From contig JACDFN010000001.1 in the NCBI GenBank assembly GCA_013815775.1, positions 1 to 45,882 on the forward strand: a stretch of DNA of 45,882 nt. The letters run 5' to 3'. Positions within the stretch are counted from its first letter, which is position 1, and the number at the start of each line of letters is the position of its first letter. Positions 25,087-34,248 of this stretch are shown here, one piece after another. Under the pieces are notes generated by a model, which made no database searches, was not told the origin of the DNA, and saw only the letters and a program-made list of their open reading frames with translations. This DNA comes from Candidatus Saccharimonadota bacterium (lineage in GTDB: Bacteria; Patescibacteriota; Saccharimonadia; Saccharimonadales; UBA10212). The translations under genes were made by a program, and so were the position numbers.

Positions 25087-25446
25087 ATGATTTCCCGCGA
25101 GCATCGCTTCCATGGCTATGGCAGCCTCAGATATGTATACCGCAACGGTGTGACAGTCAGGGGACCTTTATTCTCCCTGAAAGCGGCTCCTAATCCAAAA
25201 CGAAAAGGCTATCGTCTGGCTGTTGTGGTCAGCCGCAAAGTACACAAGTCTGCGGTGGCGCGTAATCGTTTACGCCGACGCCTGTATGAAGCGGTGAGAG
25301 CGCTGGAGGACAGCATCGTCCACCCGTACGATATCGTCATAACCGTATTCCAAGATTCTTTAGTAGACGAACCGCCGATTTCCTTGAGCAAACAGGTCAA
25401 AAGGCAACTTACTCAAGCAGGCGTACTAGTAAAACTCGTTCGCTAA
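25087..25446 (+). CDS. rnpA: Ribonuclease P protein component
   Basis: 119 residues with the RnpA pattern: MISREHRFHGYGSLRYVYRNG at the start, then the basic RNR motif ARNRLRRRLYEAVR (about 58-71). It assists the RNase P RNA in cutting tRNA 5' ends. It lies 117 bases after rpmH, and yidC follows after 66 bases. The ribosome site is unusual in touching the start codon and being able to base-pair with upstream repeats. Confidence 0.96.
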   Translation: MISREHRFHGYGSLRYVYRNGVTVRGPLFSLKAAPNPKRKGYRLAVVVSRKVHKSAVARNRLRRRLYEAVRALEDSIVHPYDIVITVFQDSLVDEPPISLSKQVKRQLTQAGVLVKLVR

Positions 25447-25512
25447 CCTGCTTCTTACTAATGAGGTGAAATCTCACATGTTATTATAAGTGCCAAGAGG
25501 TTATCTATTTCT

Positions 25513-26427
25513 ATGTTCACAACTTTTGTTGTCCAGCCAATTTTCAATCTTCTGGTGCTTATCTATGCCCTAATCCCAGGACATAATTTCGGCTTAGCAA
25601 TAATTCTTTTCACAATTTTAATACGCATATTGATGCTGCCCTTAATTCGTAAGCAACTGCACCACGCTAAGGCCATACGCCAACTACAACCCGAGCTTAA
25701 AAAAATTAAATTAAGTACTAAGGGCGATCGTCAGAAACAGTCACAGATGACAATGGAACTTTATAAAGAGCGCCAGATTAACCCCTTCGCCTCTTTAGGA
25801 GTTGTTTTGGTCCAAATTCCTATTTTAATCGGTCTCTACTATGCCGTGAAGCGTATCGTTGAGAACCCCCAACAGATAGTCGACTTTTCGTACTCATTTA
25901 TAAGTAACATCAGCTGGCTGAAAACACTAGCGACTGACATTAACATGTTTGATGAAACACTATTAGGCGTTATTGACCTTACGCGCAAGGCAGTAGGAGA
26001 GGGAGGGGTGTACTGGCCGGCAATGCTGCTAGTTATTGGGAGCGCTGGTGCACAGTTTTTGCAGAGCCGCCAACTTATGCCCAAGAGCGAAGACGCCCGC
26101 CCGCTTAAGAAAATTTTAAGCGAGGCAGGGAAGGGTAAAACTGCTGATCAAACGGAGGTTAACGCTGCCGTTGGACGGGCCACTCTATACCTTATTCCCG
26201 GGTTTGTATTTATCATTTCCTTAAATTTTCCTTCTGCACTACCCCTCTACTGGTTTACCGGAAGCACCATTGCCTTCCTCCAGCAGAGAAGGATTTTAAA
26301 AGAAGATGTTTCGGAAGCTGAAGCCGTGGCTGCAGTATCCGAGCCAGACCCAGTGACTAAAAAACAAAAAGCAAAAGCCCGTAAAAATGCAAAAAATTCT
26401 CGTTCAAAAGGCAGGAGAAAGAAATGA
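25513..26427 (+). CDS. yidC: Membrane protein insertase YidC/Oxa1
   Basis: 304 residues in the short, Gram-positive-like YidC form. Its hydrophobic segments lie at about 9-40, 95-115, 155-176 and 225-265, with the cytoplasmic loop KQLHHAKAIRQLQPELKKIK between the first two. A lysine-rich tail (KKQKAKARKNAKNSRSKGRRKK) may bind ribosomes. It inserts membrane proteins, probably including the pilins here. Its stop overlaps the following start in ATGA. Confidence 0.95.
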   Translation: MFTTFVVQPIFNLLVLIYALIPGHNFGLAIILFTILIRILMLPLIRKQLHHAKAIRQLQPELKKIKLSTKGDRQKQSQMTMELYKERQINPFASLGVVLVQIPILIGLYYAVKRIVENPQQIVDFSYSFISNISWLKTLATDINMFDETLLGVIDLTRKAVGEGGVYWPAMLLVIGSAGAQFLQSRQLMPKSEDARPLKKILSEAGKGKTADQTEVNAAVGRATLYLIPGFVFIISLNFPSALPLYWFTGSTIAFLQQRRILKEDVSEAEAVAAVSEPDPVTKKQKAKARKNAKNSRSKGRRKK

Positions 26428-26924
26428 ACGAGAATATGGAAGAGGCAATCTTATACGCTAAGAAATATTTAGAGGATTTACTATCATTCTTCGGTCTGAA
26501 CACAGATGTGCATGCTACTTCTGAAGACCAGGAGGTTATTGAGCTGAGCGTTCCCTCAACTCACTTAAATGGGTTTTTAATTGGCCAGCGAGGGGACACT
26601 ATGCGTTCGCTTCAATACATAATTGGCACGGCCTTAAAGAGTCAAAACTTTTCGCACACCAGAGTTAATGTTGACATAGCTGATTACAAAAAAAATCGGG
26701 CTGAGAGATTGGTTAAAGAGGCGGAACAGTGGTTTAAAGAGGTCCAAGGTAGCGGCCAACCGAAAGAACTGGGGCCAATGAATGCTGCCGAAAGAAGGGT
26801 AGTGCACAAGGCAGCCGGCGAGCACGGGCTGGAAACCGAATCGGTCGGCGAGGGCAGGGACCGCCATATAGTACTAAAGCCGGCGGCGGCCACGACCGAC
26901 CCTTCCCCTCCCGAGGAAGAATAA
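26424..26924 (+). CDS. khpB: RNA-binding protein KhpB (Jag), KH and R3H domains
   Basis: 166 residues. The KH domain holds the GFLIGQRGDTMRSLQYI motif (residues about 49-65), and the R3H domain has NAAERRVVHKAAGEHGLETES (about 116-136). It lacks the Jag-N domain of many homologues, or has only a short version. It likely binds RNA and influences cell division or envelope protein expression. It overlaps yidC by 4 bases and is thus co-translated. Confidence 0.93.
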   Translation: MNENMEEAILYAKKYLEDLLSFFGLNTDVHATSEDQEVIELSVPSTHLNGFLIGQRGDTMRSLQYIIGTALKSQNFSHTRVNVDIADYKKNRAERLVKEAEQWFKEVQGSGQPKELGPMNAAERRVVHKAAGEHGLETESVGEGRDRHIVLKPAAATTDPSPPEEE

Positions 26925-26930
26925 AATACT

Positions 26931-28025
26931 TTACTTGTTAAGTATTTCTTTATAGACGCCGAGGGTTTGCTGGGCCATTTTTTTCCAAGAATATTGCTGG
27001 GCAAGCTTCAGACCGTTTTCACTCATTTCTTTTGCTAAAGCCTTATCGTCAAGTAGCTGTTGAATCTTCTCGGCCATATCTTTGGAGCTGTTGGGGTCAA
27101 AATATAGTGCCGCCTCTTGGTAAATTTCAGGGAGACAAGTCGCGTTGCTTGACGCCACGGGCAAGCCATAAAGCATTGCCTCCAGACCCGGTAATCCAAA
27201 TCCTTCGCTTAGTGACGGAAAGACATAGACCTGAGCGTTTTGGTAAAGCCATCTAAGCTCCCCTTCGGAAACAAAATCTGTAAATATTACGTCGCTAACC
27301 TTCTTATTTGTAAAGTATTTTTCGAGTTTTTGGTAGTTACCGTCGGTTTTACCGGCCAGAACTAGGCTAAGCTCAGGGTACGTCCACTTTAATTCTTGGA
27401 AAGCGTCCACCAGTCGCCTTAAATTCTTGTGGCGCTGTGCCCTGCCGACGTAGAGCAAGTATTGTTTACCCTCTAGACTTTTTATTGGCATAGGATCGGC
27501 CGTAATTTTATCTGCCGCCTCAGAGGTTACAACAATTTTATCTAAGTTTAGTCGGGTATAGCTGCTCAAGTCTTTTTTTACAAACTCGCTGGGCGTTATA
27601 ATTTTCTTAGACTTATGGGCAACTACCCAAACGACCCCCCTGTAGACCCATTGCTTCAATTTGAATACCAACCAGTTCTTTGTCGGATTATGAAACCTGG
27701 CGGTGGTCAGGTCGTGAACAGTGGTAACGGTTTTTTTGGGGTACAGCACCGGTTGGTGAGTCATAGAAAAATGCACCAAATCCGGCTTCAGGCTCCATAT
27801 CTGACGAAGAAGACCAAACTGCTCAGCAAAGGTAAATTCCCTATAAGGAGAGGCAACTTTTTTAAACTTCGGGCTCGTTGGCTGCCAAGTTTTGTAATCA
27901 TCGGGCTTAAGCAGTACCGTGTAATCGTTTTGATTATCGATTTTTTGCAAATAGTGCAGCAGCCGCTCCACATAACGGCCTGTGCTAGTCCGGAGTTCCC
28001 TTGCGTCAATCACTACTTGTGCCAT
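26931..28025 (-). CDS. GT4-family glycosyltransferase
   Basis: 364 residues with the GT-B fold of GT4 enzymes. N-terminal domain: VVIDARELRTSTGRYVERLL. C-terminal domain: LLYVGRAQRHKNLRRLVDAF, then PSLSEGFGLPGLEAMLYGLPVASSN, with the E-x7-E-type motif that binds the nucleotide of the donor. It transfers a sugar to a growing glycan at the cytoplasmic face; donor and acceptor cannot be read. It is divergent from gmd, 52 bases away, and convergent with khpB, 6 bases away. Confidence 0.9.
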   Translation of the reverse strand: MAQVVIDARELRTSTGRYVERLLHYLQKIDNQNDYTVLLKPDDYKTWQPTSPKFKKVASPYREFTFAEQFGLLRQIWSLKPDLVHFSMTHQPVLYPKKTVTTVHDLTTARFHNPTKNWLVFKLKQWVYRGVVWVVAHKSKKIITPSEFVKKDLSSYTRLNLDKIVVTSEAADKITADPMPIKSLEGKQYLLYVGRAQRHKNLRRLVDAFQELKWTYPELSLVLAGKTDGNYQKLEKYFTNKKVSDVIFTDFVSEGELRWLYQNAQVYVFPSLSEGFGLPGLEAMLYGLPVASSNATCLPEIYQEAALYFDPNSSKDMAEKIQQLLDDKALAKEMSENGLKLAQQYSWKKMAQQTLGVYKEILNK

Positions 28026-28077
28026 AAACTTTAACTACTACTATATCTTAAAAGAAGAAAGAGTCTTATATTCCACC

Positions 28078-29070
28078 ATGGCAAAACGAGCATTAATCAC
28101 TGGGATAACCGGCCAGGACGGCGGCCACTTGGCCGAGCTACTCCACAAGAAAGACTACAAAGTTTACGGCATTATTCGAGGGCAACATAACCCCAAGCGT
28201 ATTGTCGTCGAACAGGAACAGCCATACGTCAACCTAATAGAGGCAGATCTAACTGACGGATCTTCTCTAGTCCGGGCAATTGAAACTGCACAACCGGAAG
28301 AACTCTATAATCTGGCAGCAGTGAGCCATGTGGGCTACTCCTTTAAAAATCCGCAACTTACAGCAGAGGTTACCGGTAAAGGAGTGCTGAACGTATTGGA
28401 GGCAATTCGATTATCTGGCGGCGAAAAAACAATTCGCTTTTATCAAGCGTCAACATCCGAAATGTTTGGGGGGCTTGACTATAACCGGCCTGGCAAAGGT
28501 TACGATGAAGATGCCCTGTTTCACCCGCGCAGTCCTTATGGCGTTGCTAAATTATACGGACATTGGATTACCAAAAACTATAGAGAAAGCTATGGTATAC
28601 ACGCAAGTTGCGGAATATTATTTAATCATGAGGGGCCACGCCGAGGGCTGGAATTTGTGACACGAAAAATTAGTAACTCGGTTGCCCGGATACATCTCGG
28701 CAAACAGGATCATATTGAGCTTGGTAATTTAGATTCAAAGAGAGATTGGGGCTATGCAGGTGACTATGTAGACGGTATGTGGCGCATGCTCCAACAAGAT
28801 GAGCCGGGAGACTATATTCTTGCTACCGGAGAAACTCATTCTATTGGAGATTTTCTGGAACTTGCCTTTAAAGAAGTAGGCATTGATGATTGGAAGCCGT
28901 ACGTAAAACAGAACCCAGCTTTCATGCGACCTGCAGAAGTTGATATTCTTCTTGGAAACCCCGCAAAAGCCGAAAGCGTTTTAGGCTGGAAAAGACAAGT
29001 AGATTTTCCTGGCCTAGTAAAGATGATGGTCCAGTACGACTTAGGGATTGAGACCAAAAGATCTACTTAA
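28078..29070 (+). CDS. gmd: GDP-mannose 4,6-dehydratase
   Basis: 330 residues from ATG 28078; the frame reads back to 27982 but that part is divergent leader. It has the NAD(P)-binding GITGQDG motif near the start, the typical Gmd sequences SEMFG, Tyr-Lys pair YGVAKLYGH and LGNLDSKRDWGYAGDYVDGMW. It converts GDP-D-mannose to GDP-4-dehydro-6-deoxy-D-mannose, the branch point to GDP-L-fucose and GDP-D-rhamnose. The stop region overlaps the stop of the convergent reductase. Confidence 0.95.
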   Translation: MAKRALITGITGQDGGHLAELLHKKDYKVYGIIRGQHNPKRIVVEQEQPYVNLIEADLTDGSSLVRAIETAQPEELYNLAAVSHVGYSFKNPQLTAEVTGKGVLNVLEAIRLSGGEKTIRFYQASTSEMFGGLDYNRPGKGYDEDALFHPRSPYGVAKLYGHWITKNYRESYGIHASCGILFNHEGPRRGLEFVTRKISNSVARIHLGKQDHIELGNLDSKRDWGYAGDYVDGMWRMLQQDEPGDYILATGETHSIGDFLELAFKEVGIDDWKPYVKQNPAFMRPAEVDILLGNPAKAESVLGWKRQVDFPGLVKMMVQYDLGIETKRST

Positions 29071-29990
29071 GAGCTAAGAATATCTTCGATAGTTTGGTTG
29101 ATTGGTATTAATGGCTGCCAGCCTGTCTCTTTTTTGAGACGTTCGTAGCTGCCGTATATTTCGTGAGCGTCAGTTGGACGTATCAAAGAAGGGTCGGTTT
29201 CAACCTTAAGTCCGCTTGATCCCGTTTCATCAATTATCATATTTAGTATTTCTTCACCAGCTATACTTCGGCCGGTGCATATATTGTATGTACTAAACTT
29301 CAACTCCTTGGTTGCCAATAAAAAGTAAGCTTTAACAACGTCTCTAACATCCGTGTAATCTCGCCTAGTTTTAAGATTTCCGACTTTAACAGGAGTATCT
29401 TGCTCACCAGCTTCCAGTACTTGTTTAATAAGGTCTGGCACCAAAAAGCCCTGCAACTGCCCCGGCCCTATATGGTTAAAAGGTCTGACGATAATGCAAT
29501 CCAGCCCGCTTTCCTTATATTTTTTAGCTTCGTCTTCCATTGCCATTTTACTTTTTGTGTATGGAGAAACATCATTGGCAACCTTTGAGTCCTCTGTCAA
29601 AGGCATTGGTTGCATGCTGTCATAAACCGAGCCTGTGCTTATTGCCAGTATTCGGGTTTTAAGCTTTTGCTCACTAACCCTATTGCAAATATTGCTCAGG
29701 ACAGAAACATTTACTTTCATATATAAATCAGGTTGCTCAAAAGACTGGCCTACGTTAGCTAGTCCCGCCAAATTAATTACTGCCTGGTACGGTGCAAGAT
29801 CAAGCTTACCGACCTGTTCCTGGTCAGTTAAGTCACATATGATGAATTCATCAACTAACCTATCTATCTCACTTTTAGATTCTATTTCCCGGGCTATTCC
29901 ATCAACCTTGAACCCAGCGTCAACCAGAGCCCTAGTCAAGTGCTTTCCCACGAAGCCGTTAATCCCAGTTACTAATATTTTGTCTGCCAT
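29067..29990 (-). CDS. NAD-dependent epimerase/reductase, probably GDP-4-dehydro-6-deoxy-mannose reductase
   Basis: 307 residues from ATG 29990. It has a Rossmann motif TGINGFVG, the catalytic triad pattern STGSVYD and YTKSK (Tyr-x3-Lys), and the substrate region RPFNHIGPGQ. This fits the short-chain dehydrogenase extended family and, from RPFNHIGPGQ..., the RMD/GDP-6-deoxy-D-mannose reductases, which convert the Gmd product to GDP-D-rhamnose. Convergent with gmd, sharing a 4-base overlap TTAA at the stops. The exact product needs a biochemical test. Confidence 0.8.
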   Translation of the reverse strand: MADKILVTGINGFVGKHLTRALVDAGFKVDGIAREIESKSEIDRLVDEFIICDLTDQEQVGKLDLAPYQAVINLAGLANVGQSFEQPDLYMKVNVSVLSNICNRVSEQKLKTRILAISTGSVYDSMQPMPLTEDSKVANDVSPYTKSKMAMEDEAKKYKESGLDCIIVRPFNHIGPGQLQGFLVPDLIKQVLEAGEQDTPVKVGNLKTRRDYTDVRDVVKAYFLLATKELKFSTYNICTGRSIAGEEILNMIIDETGSSGLKVETDPSLIRPTDAHEIYGSYERLKKETGWQPLIPINQTIEDILSS

Positions 29991-30058
29991 TAAATATAGC
30001 CTACACGAAATCAATACTATTCCGAACAATGACTCGCGGCTTCAATTGCTCATAAGAG

Positions 30059-30886
30059 GTGAAAGTTATAGAATTAAGTGAAGTGAAAGACCTAAAAAAT
30101 CGCTATCGATATTCCACTATTTTGCTTAAGCAGCTTGTAAAAACCGATTTCAAGTTACGTTATCAGGGTTCGTTTTTGGGATATGTTTGGACGCTGCTAC
30201 GGCCGTTAGCTTTATTTGCAATTTTATATGTTGTCTTTGGGAAGTTCCTAAAAATTGGCGACTCTGTTCCTCACTTTCCCATCTACCTACTACTGGGCAT
30301 AGTCGTATGGAATTACTTTGCCGAGGTAACCAGCGGCAGCGTTGCTGCTATTGTGGGCAAGGGTGAATTAATCAGAAAGATTAACTTTCCTAAGTATGTC
30401 ATTGTGCTTGCCGGTTCTTTCTCAGCACTCATAAACCTATGCATCAACTTTGTTGTCGTCGGGTTATTCTTGTACATCAACGATGTAGACATTAGAACTA
30501 TCGCGACTACTTTACCGATTTTCATCGTAGAGCTGTTTATTTTTTCATTAGCGTTAGCGTTTTTCTTAAGTGCAGCTTATGTTCGCTTTAGAGATATAAA
30601 TTATATTTGGGAAGTTATAATGCAGGCGGCGTTTTATATTACCCCAATTCTATATCCACTAAGCCTTCTGCCTGAAAATGCCGCTAAAATTATCATGCTA
30701 AATCCAATGGCTCAAATAATACAAGATATGCGCTACGTTTTGGTTACAGACAAAACCTTGACGATGAGCGGAGTTTATAACTCGCACTACATAAGGGCGG
30801 TACCGGTTGGGGTAACTATTTTACTGGTGGTTATTGCGGCCGTATACTTCAAAAAACGCTCACGTTATTTTGCGGAGGATGTTTAG
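30059..30886 (+). CDS. wzm: ABC-2 type polysaccharide exporter permease (Wzm-like)
   Basis: 275 residues with six hydrophobic segments, typical of Wzm/ABC-2 permeases (KTDFKLRYQGSFLGYVWTLLRPL, GIVVWNYFAEVTSGS, FRDINYIWEVIMQAAFYITPILYP). It exports lipid-linked glycan with its ATPase partner. The start is a GTG at 30059, whose upstream AAGAGG is too close, so the real start is uncertain by a few codons. It is the first of three genes in the same direction, 3 bases before the ATPase. Confidence 0.9.
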   Translation: MKVIELSEVKDLKNRYRYSTILLKQLVKTDFKLRYQGSFLGYVWTLLRPLALFAILYVVFGKFLKIGDSVPHFPIYLLLGIVVWNYFAEVTSGSVAAIVGKGELIRKINFPKYVIVLAGSFSALINLCINFVVVGLFLYINDVDIRTIATTLPIFIVELFIFSLALAFFLSAAYVRFRDINYIWEVIMQAAFYITPILYPLSLLPENAAKIIMLNPMAQIIQDMRYVLVTDKTLTMSGVYNSHYIRAVPVGVTILLVVIAAVYFKKRSRYFAEDV

Positions 30887-30889
30887 CTT

Positions 30890-32068
30890 ATGAGTGACGA
30901 AATTGCTATTAGAGTAAATAACGTTTCTAAGAATTTTAGACTTCCTCACGAGAAAAGTTCTACCTTAAAGGGTGTTTTTACAAGCTTGGTATCCAAAAAA
31001 CGAAAAGGGTATGAGACACAACATGCTCTTAAGAACATCTCTTTCGAGGTCAAAACTGGGGAATTCTTCGGTATAGTCGGGAGAAACGGTAGCGGTAAAA
31101 GTACCCTGCTAAAAATTTTGGCTAACATATATCAGCCCAACAAGGGCACAGTTGAGGTTAGAGGAAAGTTAGTGCCTTTTATTGAGTTAGGAGTTGGGTT
31201 TAATCCAGAGTTATCCGGTCGAGAAAATGTATTTCTGAATGGTGCCCTGCTTGGTTTTAGTAGAAAAGAAATGCAGGCTATGTACAAAGACATCGTCGAG
31301 TTCGCCGAACTTGAACGGTTTATGGATCAAAAGTTAAAAAACTACTCTTCAGGCATGCAGGTTCGATTGGCTTTTTCCTTAGCAATCCGAGCTAACACAG
31401 ACATTCTGCTAGTGGATGAAGTGCTGGCTGTTGGTGATGCCGATTTCCAGAGAAAATGCTTCGAATATTTCAAAACACTCAAGCGTAATAATAAAACGGT
31501 GGTGTTCGTTACTCATGATATGGACGCTATTAGGGAATATTGCGATCGAGCACTAATGATTGAAGGTAGTAAAATTGTTAAAATTGGTTCTCCGGATTCA
31601 ATAGCGCAAAGCTACCACAAGCTATTCGCAACCCCTACCACCAATAAGGAAGGTGCAAGCCAAGACCGGTGGGGCGACAAGTTAGCCTACACCTCTGATA
31701 TGTCAATTCAATTAGAATCAAATACCATTACTGTCACACAAAAGGTGATGGCTAACCAAAGTTTGAGCGGTCCAGTAATAGGGTTTAGAATCAGGGACGC
31801 TGCCGGCAAGGAAGTGACAGGTACAAACACAGCGATAGAAAATACCAAAATACACGATTTAAGGCAGGGCAAAAGCATAACCTTGGAATGGAGGTTTGCC
31901 AACATTTTAGCGGACGGTCAGTATTTAATCGATCCCGCCGTTCTTCATCAGGACGGTATTACAGTGTCTGATTGGTGGAACGATTCAAAGCGATTCACTG
32001 TAAAGAAGAATCGTCACCTTCCATATACTTTAGATCCAGGATTCACACTTAGAGTTAGCAATGATTGA
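30890..32068 (+). CDS. wzt: ABC-2 polysaccharide exporter ATPase (Wzt-like) with C-terminal sugar-binding domain
   Basis: 392 residues. Walker A GRNGSGKST (about 64-72), signature YSSGMQVRLAFSLA, Walker B DILLVDEVLAVGDA and the H-loop VTHDMD are all present. Residues about 250-392 form a Wzt-type beta domain (FRIRDAAGKEV, TLEWRFANIL) that in O-antigen exporters binds the cap of the exported chain. The FkbM gene overlaps its end by 8 bases. A methyltransferase next to Wzt may add a chain-end group recognised by this domain. Confidence 0.93.
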   Translation: MSDEIAIRVNNVSKNFRLPHEKSSTLKGVFTSLVSKKRKGYETQHALKNISFEVKTGEFFGIVGRNGSGKSTLLKILANIYQPNKGTVEVRGKLVPFIELGVGFNPELSGRENVFLNGALLGFSRKEMQAMYKDIVEFAELERFMDQKLKNYSSGMQVRLAFSLAIRANTDILLVDEVLAVGDADFQRKCFEYFKTLKRNNKTVVFVTHDMDAIREYCDRALMIEGSKIVKIGSPDSIAQSYHKLFATPTTNKEGASQDRWGDKLAYTSDMSIQLESNTITVTQKVMANQSLSGPVIGFRIRDAAGKEVTGTNTAIENTKIHDLRQGKSITLEWRFANILADGQYLIDPAVLHQDGITVSDWWNDSKRFTVKKNRHLPYTLDPGFTLRVSND

Positions 32069-32948
32069 CACAAAAGCAATTACTACATTTGCGCAATATA
32101 ATGAAGACTTGATTCTATTGGCCCTCTCGCATGATAAGAGCGAGGGATTCTACGTGGACGTAGGAGCGAACTACCCCACAATAGATTCAGTCACAAAACT
32201 TTTTTACGAAAAAGGTTGGCGAGGTATTAACATAGAGCCTGTTAAGTCGCTTCATCAGGAATTACTTAAAGAGAGACCAAAGGACATAAATTTAATGTGT
32301 GGAGCAGGCGTAAAGCCCGGCAATTTATTATTGCGCGAGTATATAGGTGCGACTGGGCACTCTACGTTTGACGAAGAAGTTAAAAAGCAACGTGGAGACA
32401 GTTCAGAATATAAGGAGTATGAGGTACCGATAAAAACTCTAAATGATATCTTTACAGAAAATAAAGTTAAACAAATTGATTTTTTGAAGGTAGATGTTGA
32501 GGGATTCGAATATGAAGTAATTCTTGGCAATGATTGGGATAAGTATAGGCCGGAATTTATTTGCGTAGAAGCTACTCACCAATCGAAGGACTGGAAAACT
32601 CATCTTAAAAAAAATAAGTACAAGCTATTCATATCAGATGGCCTAAACGAGTACTACGTAGCAGAAGATTCATGGGATAAAGCGACAAATGGTTTTGAAG
32701 AGAGGATTGTAATGCTTGACTATCGTGCTCTGAAGCAACACCAACAACAGTCTTGGTCCAAAGACACAGAGCAGTTATTATTGCTAACGAACATAGTTAA
32801 ACGCCATGACAAAACAATTAGAGACCTTAGTGAGGCACTTGCACGTTCCTCGAGACTGTCCTTGACTGATCAAACGTGGCCGAGAAGATTAAAAAGGGCC
32901 ATTAAAGGCCTTACGGTCGATTGGTATAAATTTAAAACTAAAAAGTAA
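32061..32948 (+). CDS. FkbM-family methyltransferase
   Basis: 295 residues. A SAM-binding region begins YVDVGANYPTIDSVTKLFYEKGWRGINIEP, followed by STFDEEVKKQRG and the typical FkbM signature IDFLKVDVEGFEYEVILGNDW. FkbM enzymes O-methylate sugars. The C-terminal 90 residues (about 200-295) are basic and less conserved. It overlaps wzt, so it may cap the exported glycan. It is convergent with the next glycosyltransferase, 1 base away. Confidence 0.9.
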   Translation: MIDTKAITTFAQYNEDLILLALSHDKSEGFYVDVGANYPTIDSVTKLFYEKGWRGINIEPVKSLHQELLKERPKDINLMCGAGVKPGNLLLREYIGATGHSTFDEEVKKQRGDSSEYKEYEVPIKTLNDIFTENKVKQIDFLKVDVEGFEYEVILGNDWDKYRPEFICVEATHQSKDWKTHLKKNKYKLFISDGLNEYYVAEDSWDKATNGFEERIVMLDYRALKQHQQQSWSKDTEQLLLLTNIVKRHDKTIRDLSEALARSSRLSLTDQTWPRRLKRAIKGLTVDWYKFKTKK

Positions 32949-32949
32949 T

Positions 32950-34248
32950 TTAACTTCGCTTTTCTATAATCTGAAAAATGGAATTGGAGGTTTTGCTCCA
33001 ACTAAATTTTGCTGCTTGGGAGGCACCATTCTCGACCAATGATTTGGTTTTACTGTTATTCGAGGATAGTAAGCTGCGGACCTCTTTTCTAATACCAACA
33101 GACCTTTTTGTATACAATGGGACGGTGCCTGCTACTTCCACTACGGCACCGTTCTTGTAGCATATTACCGGGCATTTATGGGCCATAGCTTCCAGAACAG
33201 GTAACCCGAAGCCTTCATATGTGCTTGGGTAGACAAAGGCCAGAGCATGTTTATATAACCAGTCACGGGTTTTGTCGTCAGTAAAGCCCAAAAAAACAAT
33301 ATCTCCAAGGTATGAGGAACTTCTAAGGGAACCCTGGATTTCTTCCGTGGCAATATTTTCCGGCCCCTGCATCGTATCTCCAGTTAAGAATAGTTTAATT
33401 TTGACACCCTCTGCTCTAAGCGCATTAAAGGCAGTTATCAAATCTTCTAACTTTCTCCTTCTATCAGCTCCACCTACATATAAAAGATAGGGCGTTCCTA
33501 GGTCATGTTTAAATGGTTTAGCTAAATACCCCCAGGAGGTCTTTTCGTACCTTAGCAGCGATGGGGGTTCATCGTCACCCTCTACTGGGGATACACCTAA
33601 ATGTGTTATCTCAATTTTCTTCGGACTAGCCCCAACAAAATTAATAAAATCGATTTTAGTTTGCTCAGAGATAGCGAGCATAAGGTCAGCTCTCCGGGCA
33701 TTAATTTTTAATTTTTTCAAGTATAGCCAGCGCCTTGCTGTGCATCTTAAAGCTGCCTTTCTAGAGTAGCCTCTTGTTCTAGCAGTAGAATATGACCATA
33801 AATATTCCCATTCCAATACATAAGGAATAATGTCATAAACTATTAATACTTTTCTTAATCCCCACTTTCGCGGTAAGTTCTGAGATTGGTCGGGTTGTAT
33901 GAAAACGTCTATCCCCTTCAAGTCTTTAGTTATAGAGCTGCCAATGTAACGGTCCTTCAACTCGCCTAATTGTCGGATGGTACTTTTTATTAAGCGTTGC
34001 AACCTACCTATAGGAGAAGTCTTCTGGGCGAGCTTCTTTTCTGTTAAATACCGTATCTCGTAATTCATTCCATCAAGTTTTAGTAGCCTAACAGGATTGT
34101 TGAGATCACTTTTGAACATAAAAAAAACGAACCGGTGCTTTTCGCGATCTTTATCAGAAATATGGTTAATAAAGTTTAATACTGTAAAACCTATGCCTCT
34201 CATTCTGTGAGCGCTTTGGAGAGCAGATATATCGATGCCTATTGTCAT
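32950..34248 (-). CDS. GT4-family glycosyltransferase
   Basis: 432 residues. The start MTIGIDISALQSAHRMRGIG and the donor-binding part YLLYVGGADRRRKLEDLITAF, then VYPSTYEGFGLPVLEAMAHKCPVICY, are characteristic GT4 signatures. It is a GT-B fold enzyme of cytoplasmic or membrane-associated nature. Substrate unknown. It is transcribed with the following (upstream) GT4 gene; the ATGA-type overlap at 34245-34248 suggests coupling. Confidence 0.92.
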   Translation of the reverse strand: MTIGIDISALQSAHRMRGIGFTVLNFINHISDKDREKHRFVFFMFKSDLNNPVRLLKLDGMNYEIRYLTEKKLAQKTSPIGRLQRLIKSTIRQLGELKDRYIGSSITKDLKGIDVFIQPDQSQNLPRKWGLRKVLIVYDIIPYVLEWEYLWSYSTARTRGYSRKAALRCTARRWLYLKKLKINARRADLMLAISEQTKIDFINFVGASPKKIEITHLGVSPVEGDDEPPSLLRYEKTSWGYLAKPFKHDLGTPYLLYVGGADRRRKLEDLITAFNALRAEGVKIKLFLTGDTMQGPENIATEEIQGSLRSSSYLGDIVFLGFTDDKTRDWLYKHALAFVYPSTYEGFGLPVLEAMAHKCPVICYKNGAVVEVAGTVPLYTKRSVGIRKEVRSLLSSNNSKTKSLVENGASQAAKFSWSKTSNSIFQIIEKRS

